Shown in pieces: positions 41,461 through 53,361 of a stretch of DNA of 64,000 nt. How positions within the stretch are numbered: the first letter of the stretch is position 1; the number at the start of each line of letters is the position of its first letter. Source of the DNA: Bugula neritina (Eukaryota; Bryozoa; Gymnolaemata; Cheilostomatida; Bugulidae); NCBI GenBank assembly GCA_964035545.1, contig OZ037766.1:6301722-6365721 (forward strand), given 5' to 3'. The notes under the pieces are model-generated. The model was not told the origin of the DNA, searched no databases, and worked only from the letters and a program-made list of their open reading frames with translations. A program made the translations under genes and the position numbers.

Positions 41461-42170
41461 AAAATGCCCCTACAACATAAAAAGGGGTTGGCCAATTTTC
41501 GAGGGGGCATCATGAAATTTTAAATATGTAATTATTTAAGTAATTTAAGTTTAATATTCAAAACATTTTCTAGACATATTGCACACCTGTGAAACTATCT
41601 TGCAAAAATATTGAGTAAAATGGCAACTTTTCAAAACGGGGGGGGGAGATAACTCCAATTTTGACTTGTTTTAACTTTCAAAGCTGTGACAAAAGTTTTG
41701 TTGGTCGGAATGAACTAGAAACTGGTGGGAATTATAAGGAGACTATAGAGTGTCTGCATACCACAAATTAACATTCTAGATGCTATAAGAAAAAGTGGCG
41801 GCTTAGAGAATATCAGGTATATCCGAAAAAGCAATGCATCATGCCATAGGCTCCACCCACCTATCAAGTTTTAGTACTAATTTTTTGGAAGATAATTTCA
41901 TAGATGTGCAACATTTTTAGAAAATACTTTGAATATTAAGCTTAAATTACTCAAATAGTTACATACTTCAAATTTCATGATGCGTCCCAATGAAAATTGG
42001 CCAAACACTGTATATCCACCCCTTTTATGCAAGAACCTCACCAGATACAAAAAAGTTACTTGCATGTTTGAAATATCAGTAGAATGTTGGCATCGCAGTT
42101 ATATCTAGCAATAAAAGTTAGTGTTGGTATGCTCCACCCACCCATTTTTGCATGTTGGCACCCCCTTCTA
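41461..42170. mobile_element. Inverted-repeat element replacing part of the gene 5 upstream region
   Basis: About 41475-41615 and 41890-42029 are imperfect inverted copies of each other. The ends resemble CATAAAAGGGGT, and an inner GGCCAATTTTC pairs with GAAAATTGGCC. The other spacers lack it. There is no coding capacity and no clear target duplication. Confidence 0.55.
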
Positions 42171-42241
42171 TCTTATGTAGAGCTGCAATGAACCAAACTA
42201 CAAGGCTATAAGGTTAGCATCACTGATGACACACTTCAGTG

Positions 42242-42255
42242 GTTACCATGGTTAC
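42242..42255. promoter_or_regulatory. X-box-like motif upstream of gene 5
   Basis: GTTACCATGGTTAC has one mismatch to the RFX consensus, 161 bp upstream of the gene 5 ATG. Confidence 0.6.
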
Positions 42256-42415
42256 ATGAGATACTTCAAGTTAGAGGGTATTTTGTCTTCAATAATACAA
42301 TTGGCTGTCTAATAGATATTTACTACATGAAATAATCACTACAAGGCATTAGTAGTTTTCAGTCAACATTAATATAAGTTTGCTCAAGGTGAGAAAAAGT
42401 AGAGTCAAAATTATC

Positions 42416-45400
42416 ATGTCAAGGACTAAGTTGAAGAGCTTTGCAGCTACAGTAGTACTTTTAGCTACTCTTATCAACAATATATTAGCATAGGATTATT
42501 TAACTAAGGTAATTTTAGAAAACTTCATGAAATTCAACGGAATACCAACAAAGATTCCTCTTAAATTATTATCAGAATCTAAAGATATTGAGAACATAGA
42601 ACTCGTGAATGGGACATGTTTTCAATACGGGGTGCACTCTTTCAACAGATGTAAGTACTATTCGGACTGCTGTCTTATGACCTCTGCTAAACCCATGGAG
42701 CAGTTGGCTTACAACACATTTTCATGTCATGATAACTTCTACATAGTAGATAAATGTCCCCAGGAAACTCCAAATAAAGAACTAAAGTCTTTATGTGAAG
42801 GTTTCAGCCCCACAGAGTCTGGTAAGCTTCTCATAGCTTACTAGCTATGCTATGTCACAACTAGACTACTAGCTCCTTGTCTCCTAATTATAAATGTAAG
42901 ATTTAGCAAATGTGGCTTTGACATCATGAGGGTTTGCTAGTTTGTGCTGCAGCTTAATAGTAATGTGCAATTGAAAGTATTCATTGACATGAGCTGCTGT
43001 TTTCTTCTGCCTCAGCCTTATAAATTTCTGAGTCAAAAGAAGAAGAGTAGTCCATATGTACTTTAAAAACTGTAATGCAAGTTTAGCAGAAACAACAGTT
43101 GTATATTATACCATTATTTGTAGATCTATCACTGAAACGTTGGCCAGTACGAGGTCTAGTGAATCATCTCACATATAAGAATGTCTTCTGTGCCATGTGT
43201 AATGGTATTGATCCTCAGGCTAGTGTGCGATTATCGGACCAGTTATGGTTTGGTGATCCAAATAAGATAAATGATAGTGTGAGTACCATGGAATGGTGGC
43301 CAGCAAAGGTGGAGTGTAGTGCTGAGGCTATTGAAGACTATCTCTCTTCAGATACTGATCACAAAAGCCTAGTAACTCTAGTAAATGAGTGAGTATTAAA
43401 GGATTGAGGTTAATAAACTTCAATATTATCACATTACAAGAAACTTCATAATGGTATTGCATACATTTCAACCATTCTTTTATTTCTTTCTCAACTCTTT
43501 CCTCTTTTCTCCCAACTTTCTTCATTGTTTGTTTCTTCCTCTTCTTCCCTCCCTCCTCTCCCTTCGTCTCTGCGTACGTCTCCGTCTGTTTTGCTCTCTT
43601 GCGGCTTGAGTAGTAGGTTGCAACTGTCACAAGAGCATAGCTTCTTTTGCAAAAACCGAGCTTGCATAAAAATGCACAGGTATTTTATCATTAGCTACTC
43701 TAATTCTGCACATGTATATGGTAATCTTATTCAGCTGTAATAATATCATCATGATGATTGATATAATTGTTTAAATTTGACATAAGGTTTATTTTCCTAA
43801 CTGTATATGTAAAGGCTGTGTCATAAAAGAGATGGTGGTATTTCTGCATCGTGTATAATGGGTTTGAAAAGTCATTTGCTAATTTTCAACCTATAAAAAT
43901 TATATAATTACCTTCGAACAATCGCCAGTGCTAAACAGCTTCTATAATCTTTAAAATTGCCTTGCTAAATTTAGAGGTAGTAGTTACAGTATGATAGCGT
44001 CACAGGGCTACTAGAGTCAGGGTATGATGTCATGCTTGTAGAACTTGCACACTATCATTAGAAGCTAAAAGACATTGCCAACAAATCCGCTAATGTAATA
44101 ATATCAATACCTGCAGTTTCAGCTGTCTAAAGGGTACACAATGCAGTCACTAGTTTTTAGAGTTTTTGAAACTTGATCAATGTTGTACAAGGGGTGTATT
44201 ATTTTTGAGGGTTTTACAATTTACCTTATGATAAAGCAAATTTACTTCACAGTGTGCTGTCATGAGAATTATATAATTATAAACTATTCGCACTCAATGA
44301 ATATGAATACAACTAGGCTAGTGATAATGTTTTAGTTTTATAATGTAGTTATAATTGTAGTAGGCTATTGCATAATATCTATAATGATCTTTACTCTGTA
44401 GATCCTGCAAGACATTATACTTACCACCAGAGTCTCCAGATCTGTGTTGGGACGCTGTAAAGACGTGCCCTACTAACTCCAACAGAGAGTTAAAGACACT
44501 TTGTGAGAATGGACCTGTCAACTATATCAACGTCACAAACTTTAATCTTGTATATCGAAACCAGTTCTGTGCCTTGTGTCATGGTGTGGATCTTCTACTA
44601 ATGGACATTGATTCACCTCAACTGCCAAAAATGACTGCCTTAACCTTGGAATTGTTTTGGAACAAGAAAAGCAATAAACTTAGAATAAAACAAGATCAGT
44701 CATCACCAGACGACTCCAAAATGTTGGTGTTTGCAAGACCCACTATATTCAACTTGACAGACTTGTCTAATAACTTTACAACTTTCAAAAGTAATGTGGA
44801 CTTTAAATGCTCTTTTTCTGCAAATCTAACAGCAAGTTTTTGTAATGAACGTGTAGTACAGCTAAACAGTTTTCCTAGAACTAATACCATTACTGTGCCA
44901 GTGTGGAACTTGGGATCCATGGCTTGCTTTAGCAATGTGAGGAAGATATGTGACCGGTTTCTCATACCACAAGCTGTGAGTGAGGAGTCATGCACAGAAT
45001 CAGGGTGTGGATTTGGACATGTTTTTGACCCTGACACTTTGCAGTGCTACAATCTGAACACTTATGGCTCAGTCAGCAACATAGTTACAGACAATAGTGA
45101 CTTGCAGTGGCACTCACACTCAGTATGCGCCTATCAAAGTCAATGTAAAGCTGTAGAGTTGGGAATAAAGAAAGAGCATGAGTTGAATTGTTATTGCGAT
45201 AAACACTGTATGTACTTTAATGATTGCTGTGAAGATTCACCGTACCAACCTACCAAACAGACAGTCCTAGAAGATGGGACATTTTCCTGTGTGTATGACA
45301 GATCTGAGTTGAAAAGTGGGGCAGATACTGAAAGCTATTCATGGGGGATAATGCAGGTTGAAGCTTGTCCAAAATCGTATAACAACAGTGAAATAAAAGA

Positions 45401-48400
45401 TCTATGTGAAAATCCTCCTAAAGATCGAAAGTTGAGTTACCAAAACATCCCAGTCTCTTCTCTGAATAACGGTTTAAGGTATGTTGGTTTTTTTATTATG
45501 AGATATATAGTAAAAATTCGAGCTTCATAGAAAGAGCAAATGCATTTTATCACCAAATGTTAATAGAATAAAAGCTCTGAGCAGGTTATTAATTTACTGA
45601 AGTCAAATTGTAAGCATTGCACAGAAAATTATGTTTTCCCACATATACTAATTATTGAGCACAGCAGAGAGGAAGATAGGGCAAAATAAATTAACAAACA
45701 CGGTATAGAACAAAATATTACATTTTAAAATATATCATATAAGAATTAACAGAGAGGGATTTTTGGCAATAAAACACTTCATATGTATTATTCATCAAAA
45801 TCAGAGTATTATAATTAGTGACAAGATATTTTATACAATGTTTTTAAAGTTCATTAATTGATTAAATGTGTCATCGTGTCATCTTATTAAAGATTCGAGT
45901 CAAAAATCAGTTTATTTGAATTGAACAAACCAACGTGAGTCATGACTCACTTGCAGTTAATTCTATGCAGATTTTTATCAAAATCGGTTACTTTAAAAGA
46001 TATTTATAATGTTTACAGATATTCCAATGTATACTGTGCAATATGCAATGGCGTCAAAGATATCCGTTATTGGAGGGTAGATGTGGGCTGCATTCAAGTG
46101 GCTAATGACAAGTGCAATTATGCTTCAGAATCAGTCAGCCAAGAAATTCCTTTTCTTTCTAATAATATATTCCGGAAAAATCCAGCAGTAACAGAACTAA
46201 AACACAGAGAGTGAGTTATTTTTAGATTGACATGATGAGTATAATATGATTTAATTGGTTTATACTGACAGGTCACAGCATACACATGTAGACTGTAGTA
46301 AAGTGAAAGTGTCTCTGGTCTAACAGGAACTGTGATTCTCCTACAACTAGCTTTGAATAACTTCATAATATGTAATAGCTGTTCTGACTGATTAACGTAA
46401 CAAGAAATCTTTTGAGTATTACTAGATTTTCCTCACAATCAGTTTTGTAATTTCTAGGCTAGAGAACTTTTTGAATTTTAATTTATGCTGCCACTCTATT
46501 TGTATAAAGATGATATAATTTGATGATTAAATGCAGACCAATAAGCTACTTAAAATGCATGTTGCCACTTGAATGCACTTGTTGTGAGTAGTTGTGAATA
46601 ATTGTTCTGTGACACTAGACTAAATGTTCTATTTTTGTCTATGATTGCAGATGCAGAATAAAGCAATATTTACCTCCATTAGAGCTGGTAGATTCAGTAC
46701 GAAGGTGCAAATTTGATGCAGCAAACTATGTAGCTTCATGTCCTAAACATGCCGAAAATTGGAAAATAGCTGACATGTGTACGAATGGCCCCGCCTCCTT
46801 TGTATATGAGGGTGGAATATTGAGCAATTTAGTGATGAAATATTCTGATTTCTCAGTAGACAACATTGACCTTAGTTACCGGACAGATATCTTAAGTTAT
46901 GGCCAAAAGAATAAATATAGGAATAGCTACTGTGCAAGTTGTAATGGTGTGGCTTGGCTTGGATGTGAAGCAAAGCCAAATGTTATTGTTACTGGAACAT
47001 CAGAATATACATTTGATAGATGGTTAAGATACGAAAAGAATGCGATGAAGTTTTTATTTATTTATGAAATAGATTTGAATGAGCGAACATGCAACATGAA
47101 TTCGGATGCTGTGCTGCTATACAGCGATTTCAACACAACTCTAGACACTTGTCTAAACATAAGTCACCACCTTAAACAGTGTGATTGTCACAGCATATTA
47201 GACTTGGATTCAGAAAAATGCATCTCAACACCGTTTGTAAATGGAAAGTGCAGAGAAAACAGATTTGAACCTGAAACATTCAAAGTTACAAACCATGGAA
47301 TAAAACATTGTGGAGAAGACTTTGAATATTTTCCTTTGTCCACCAGAAGTGCAGTTGAGGAATGTGATAAGTGTTCCATAATAAGTGCAAGAGGTGATGA
47401 TTGTCATCCTAAGTATGAGCAATTCCCTAGTAGTCCTTACGAGTCTGTATGCTCTGTAAACAGTGTGCATTGTGCTGCAAATGATTTGATTAGATGTAAT
47501 GTATCTGATATAGAAGATTCCTATTGCACAAATAGAACTTTTGTTTCTGGCTCATCTTCTGCGATATCCACATTTCAATTTAGTACTATTCTAAATATTT
47601 CTCTGCCTAATTTCTTAGCAATTTCGTACGAACCAAAAAAGTTTGATTTTCGAGTTCAGCTGGAAAAGTTGACTTCACTTGGTGTAGAACTCCTGTCTTC
47701 AACATTTAATAATGACAGTTTAAACAGTCAGTGCGTAGAATACTCACTAACAAGTAATCAAAGTAGTTGGTTAATCTGCAGAAATGGTGAGCTACAGAGA
47801 ACCTCAGATCAAACTCATTACGATGACTACTTATTATGGAATGATGAGATACGAGTCTGCACTGAAACTGCTGTACCGGAATTTGTTCTCGCAACTCATG
47901 ACCGTGTCTTTTCTTTGGTACACGAGTACGTCTTTTCTTCTTTATCTATTTTGTTCATCTTAATCTACGTTATTTATTATTTTGCAAAATTAAAAAGGAC
48001 CCTGACAGGGGACTTTGTAGTAAGTTCTATGATAACAGTGATGTGTGCAATACTGTTTTACTGCCTCATCAAGAGGAAGTACTCTTTCATATTTTGCCGG
48101 ATCATTGCTTCCTTTGGTCAGTACTTCTTTATTGCTTTACACACCTGGACAAATGCTATTGGAATTTTAATGATAAAAGGCATTTCCTCTTTCAAACTTG
48201 CCAGTCAATCTAGCTGGAAAAAGTATGCTTATTATGCTGCATATGCCTGGCTCACCCCTCTCATATTTGTTATATTTGCCTACTATGTTGATGCAGCTAA
48301 GCCCCACAATCTATACCCAGTGTTTTCTGACCAATTTTGCTTTATTGCTCGTGGATGGATAAGACTATTAGTTGTCACTGGGCCCATATATTTATTAGTG

Positions 48401-48736
48401 TTGGTAAACATTACCATGTGCATTACAGCAAGTGTCATTGTAGTAAGGTCAGGAAATAAAATAGCAGTTGATTATAAGAAAAGAACTCTAAAAAAAGTGA
48501 TTACAATTGTTAAACTCCAAGTAATTTTTGGACTTGAATGGTTTCTGCTACTCTTTACTGAAATCAAAGGTCCGCACCAGACTGGCCTATGGATTGTTCT
48601 CAATGTCTTTGGAACATTACAAGGGGTCCTAGCAGTGCTAGCCCAGTTGGTTACTTCTGCAAACGTTAGAAAATTTTTGAAATGGTTTAATTCAAAGATT
48701 AGAAATCATAATCCAAAGAATTCACAGATTGCCTAA
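42416..48736 (+). pseudogene. Receptor gene 5 (subtype I): otherwise intact copy with TAG stop in signal peptide
   Basis: Exons are A 42416-42821, B 43124-43388, C 44402-45478, D 46019-46210 (one extra codon) and E 46651-48736. All splice sites and phases match the functional paralogs, and the total would be 1,341 codons. Codon 26 (42491-42493) is TAG where genes 4 and 6 have CAG (Gln, first residue after the signal peptide) and genes 1-3 have CAA or CAG. Translation from the conserved ATG would give only 25 residues. The next in-frame ATG, at 42527, would make a protein without a signal peptide. Everything downstream is open and well conserved, so the stop is probably recent, a segregating null allele, or a base-call error. 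Type I marks are TFVSGSSSA, the long pre-TM1 linker and the NSQIA tail. Exon E differs at several conserved sites, for example Gly for Cys in TM3 (SFGQYFF) and Tyr for Asp after GNKIAVD. Confidence 0.8.
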
Positions 48737-49431
48737 AACAAAAATGTTGAAAATCAGCTTCAAAAATTAGCAGAGACTTTAGTGTGCACAAATATGTTTA
48801 AAATATGCATGCTTGTACTGCTTTGTATACAATAAGAATAATCTACAATGAATGCTCAATTTGTAATTAACTCTATATATGGTTTTTTGCAGTTTTGTGC
48901 ATGTTTATAAAACAACAATATGGTTGAAGTATTAACAAAACATATTCAATATTTTAGTATGTCGTTTGTGTGTAACAAAACAGCAGCAGAATTGTAATTC
49001 AGTGGGTATATTTTCTTTATATTAGTGAGTAACTCAATATTGTCTCTGCTTTAATTTTACAGTTTTCTACAGTATACTACAGTTTATAAAGATATACAGC
49101 AGCTATATAACCACATTATTGACTAATTATTTAGGTTCCCACTTAGTATTTTATTGTTTACCAAATTTTATATAGTTTGCCTTCAAACAAAAGGTAAACA
49201 TATTTTTTACTAGCAATTTTCTTTAACCTTATATAAATGTTTGTTCATTCATATTTATTTATATATTTATAAAATGAATGATTTATTTAAAAATAGTCTT
49301 TAACCAGTTTGAATTACAGTAGTTTATTCAATATGTTTCACTTTTCTGCAAGACGTAATATTATATTGTTGTATATTTTAAATTATATAAATATATAAAA
49401 ATGACTCATGCAAGTTTACAGTCACTATCTT

Positions 49432-49614
49432 TGCACATAGGAACCTTTGATGGAAGGGTTTTTTAATGAGAGTTAAGGAGTTATTCATCTATGTGGCACA
49501 GGAGTGAGTATGACTGGACGCTCTTCCTCATCACCAAATGCCTTTACTGGGGTTTGAACCCTTAACTTCGTGTTTGCGAAGCCAAACACTATTCCTTAGA
49601 CCACAGCCGCTCCC
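49432..49614 (-). mobile_element. tRNA-derived SINE, copy duplicated with the block
   Basis: It is nearly identical to 28491-28661 and at the equivalent position, 0.7 kb downstream of gene 5, so it was copied by the block duplication rather than by new insertion. Its B box has mutated to GGTTTGAACC. Confidence 0.7.
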
Positions 49615-50111
49615 TAAATCATATAGATAGATAGTATTTTTGAATACAATTATAAGTTATCATGGTTGTTATAGCTCACCTAATCTTTTAATTGTCACTT
49701 TCATAAGCAATTTGAAAGATTTATTTCATATTACCATGGTAGCCACCAAAATGTGTCCTAATGAGCCATGGCTAGTCTATGTGCTGCTGTTTGTCTATAA
49801 TGTCATGGCTCAGCCACCTCAGTGATAATAAATTATTAAATCATATTGTGAAATACTTTATATAACTGAATATGTGGGTAAAGCATTAGAAAGTTGAGTC
49901 TAAATGTAACAGACTATCAATAGTACAAAACTCTTGCAAAGCACCACCAAGTATTACATATATAACTACTCATATGATTAATGCATGGAAATAGCTCTTT
50001 GCAGTATGCTGGCATTATCTCTGTGCATCTCTTCAGGATTCTGATTACAATATTAACTTGCATAGTATGTGCATTCTGTTGTTACTTTATCTTATATAAC
50101 AATAAAACCAA

Positions 50112-50114
<3 letters not shown>

Positions 50115-50146
<32 letters not shown>
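50115..50146. repeat. (TA)n microsatellite
   Basis: About 16 TA units, orthologous in position to the longer tract at 29173-29280. Confidence 0.9.
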
Positions 50147-50148
<2 letters not shown>

Positions 50149-50840
50149 AGTTAGAGTATGAGTGCAGACAAACAAAATATTAAAAATCTAGTTGCAAAAT
50201 TTTCAGCAACAACCCAATAGAGATATATGATGGGACAGTTGTGTGTGTAGCACATATTCACAGCAGAGTAGAGTGATTTATTAACCCGTTGCAGCAGAGT
50301 GATTTATTTATTGAACTTTAACCTTTTGATCTACACACATAGTATTATTAAACGGCAGTACTTCTAATCCGTTCCAGTGCATAGCGTGTAGAAAAGGGAA
50401 CTCCTATAAGTGATTATCATAAATATGAAAGACAACTCTTAATTATGAACATGCATTAGCGTTGCTAATGCATTATTATATTGAGACTAAAATGGGGTAG
50501 CAGTTTATTGTACAAAGCAAAATATTTAGTAGTAACAGCAACAGCAGGAATATGCAATTTATTTGCATTTACTAGGTTGCACCTATTTGAGTCCCACACT
50601 ACATCAGACATGCGTCTTTTTAGAGCCATAGTTCAACAGGCCAGCTCAATTGTAAAATTTCATCCAATAAAAAGCTACCTTTCAAATATATAAATGAAGA
50701 GTATAAATTATTCTGCTTTTAGGGTAGTCTACTTCAAATAATCTTTACACATTCCTTGCCTAAAGAGCTATAAGAGAAGCTGTTATTGTACAGAGGAATA
50801 GGCTACCATAAGAATTTGCATTCATCTGTTACTGGTATTA

Positions 50841-51622
50841 TGGGGCTGCCACACTACAGTCGAAACGGCCATCTTGAACGCGTTTTCGAGGCTAAGCGAT
50901 GATCTCTGTGACGTCACAACTGTCTGATTTCTGAACGCAACTGTCAGTTTTTAGCGATGCGATGAAAGTTCGACATGTCGAACTGTCATCGCTGAAGTTG
51001 AGCGATCAGCCAATCACTGACTGGCCAGGTAAACCCTGATTGGTTAAGTGCTTTTACTTTTTCCACGTGCTACTAGGGAGCATTATTATTTGATTTGGTT
51101 CTTCGAAAATTATATTATTTTACTTTTAAAATAATTATGATGAAGTTATGTATGAAAGTTTCAATAAATCATGAAAATAAGTATTCATTAGATAAATTTT
51201 GCTGAATTTTATCTGCATATTTAGTTTTTCTAATTTGGTTGAATTTTATTAGCGTACTATTTAGTTCTTTAGGCTAGTGAATGAGCTTGAATAAAGCTAA
51301 GTAATATCATTAAATAAAGCTAGTAATTTTAAATAATTAAAGCTAGTAAATTAGAATAAAAATAACTAGAAAATCTTATTAAATTATGCTAGTAAATCTC
51401 AAAAAATTGCGCTAAATTTAATTGTTGGTTACTGTGGATACTGCAGAAACTGATTTATGGCATTCCTATTGGTTTAAAAGTTTACTGCGAGACTAGAGAC
51501 AGTTAGTGAACTGTAGTGAACTGTACTGTACCAGCAAAAAGTAGGACGTGACGTTGAAGGTATGCGCGAGCAGCTTCAAAATGGCCGCCACAGTCGAGTT
51601 TCGACTGTAGTGTGTCATGGTC
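50841..51622. mobile_element. 782-bp terminal-inverted-repeat element with ATTA duplication and known empty site
   Basis: The ends share CACACTACAGTCGAAAC in inverted orientation, with imperfect outermost bases. The insert is flanked by ATTA (50837-50840 and 51623-51626), and the duplicated block at about 29957 has a single ATTA and no insert. It has no coding frame of note. The family is not identified; the duplication could be read as ATTA or a nested TTA. Confidence 0.75.
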
Positions 51623-53347
51623 ATTAGGGCAGTGAGGTCACCTTGTATACAAAGCAACTTTATTGTTTTGACCTGCTGATAGACCAATTCCTGACATATA
51701 ATAGTAACTTCTACTATAAAAACACTTTCCAGTAGTTGTCATGGTAACATGGGATAATCCTCTTCTTATGTATATTAATACTAAAACTTTGTTAAACCTT
51801 GAAATAATTACTTTGTTTGTTTCAAGTGTTTCTTACTTTTATCAAATTAATAAAGATTAGTCTTTAGTCTGTATTGCAGCATCTATAAACAAATGGAAAG
51901 CTGCAGTAAGATACTTGACTGATTTTTATTAGCACGAAGTTCCCAAGTTCCCAAGCAAATGAAGTTTCAAAATGCTTTTGGTATGGTTTGATGCTTGATG
52001 CGTAATGTATTAAGGAACCAATAATATCTTTACAAAACTGTCAATGATTATATTCTTACAGATTAGTCAACTCTGTCTTGATAGTGCAGAAACAGCTGAT
52101 TTCCATGAGGCCTAAATTAAGCAAATTGATGTGTTTTTTGTTTGTCTTCAAACACACTCATGCAACTACATTTATAAGACCATTGACAAAAACAGAATTG
52201 CTGTTCTAGTTATGGTAAATTGTACCACCACAGCGCCATATAGTAAACATTCAGAATAATAAATTGCCAATAATCATTGTTTTAGATCTGCTCTTTTTTT
52301 CAAAAGAAAATTCTTAGTTTGATAATAGCTTAAGATCCTCATCAACAGAAACCCCCCCCCCCCCTATGATGAGTATGGCGACTTCTTATAGGTGGTACAA
52401 GACTGTTGTTTGTGTATGTATTTCAGGACAAGACATGGAAACTAATACCAGCATATAATCTATTATCTCATCCATCAAAGTAGGAATGACGGATGTATTG
52501 TATTAGCTGAGATATTATACCTGTTTGTGTGTTGCAACACATTACACTATGTACTATGTATATTATATTAAGAGTTAGCAAACCTTACAAATATGTTTTG
52601 ACTAGTACATTAGCTTCTTCTATTGCAGAGGCCATGAGCTATACAACATTAAGTTCTGTGTTAAAACTTTTTGAGAGCTTTTTTATAACGCCTAGGGCCT
52701 CATTTTGATAGAATTTCTCTTGCTAACTCTATGCTTCTGTGTCATTGTATCCATCCCACTGCAACATAAAATTTTGAAATTTGTTGTTTTTCACATTTGC
52801 TCAAAGTTAAACAGGATATTTCTGCATAAATATCTTAAATTAAAATATAGAAGTATGTCTCTTTCATTTTTATTAATATGTTCAAAAGGTTCAAGGTTTC
52901 TCTCCGTAGACTTGATGGTGCCGAACTTGTAATATCATATTATGTGTTATAGATTGGGTGTGTGATTATGTGGTTGTGCTATATTTTCATATTTGTCCCA
53001 GCTAGAAACAAAATGCAAACAGAGATACATAAAAATAGCTATAAATGCCAACTGAATAACGAATGCAGGGTCTTACAAAGGAACCCAAAATTTGAATTTG
53101 AATTGTTTTGAAAGCTTTACCAACTTGCTTAGCTATATTATGTTATACCTAAAGCATTTTACTTTATAATGGGAAATTTTTTGTTATTGTTGAGATCACT
53201 GTATAAATCACTCTGATTCAGGATATTATCTGGAAATAGAAACTGGAATTATGACTGTATTTCTCCTGTGTAGATCTGCAATAAACCAAATAACAATGCA
53301 TAACGCTAGCAATGTATCAGTTGTGGACACAATGACACGCTTCAGTG

Positions 53348-53361
53348 GTTGCCATGGTTAT
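53348..53361. promoter_or_regulatory. X-box-like motif upstream of gene 6
   Basis: GTTGCCATGGTTAT, 165 bp upstream of the gene 6 ATG, identical to gene 4. Confidence 0.5.

Larger units (their letters stand above)
39013..42415. other. Intergenic region between genes 4 and 5
   Basis: It holds the gene 4 3' flank, a diverged SINE, an X-box-like relic (GTTGTCATGGTAAC, 40491-40504), an inverted-repeat element (41461-42170) and the gene 5 promoter. It is a more diverged relative of the gene 3-4 spacer. No gene is seen. Confidence 0.6.
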
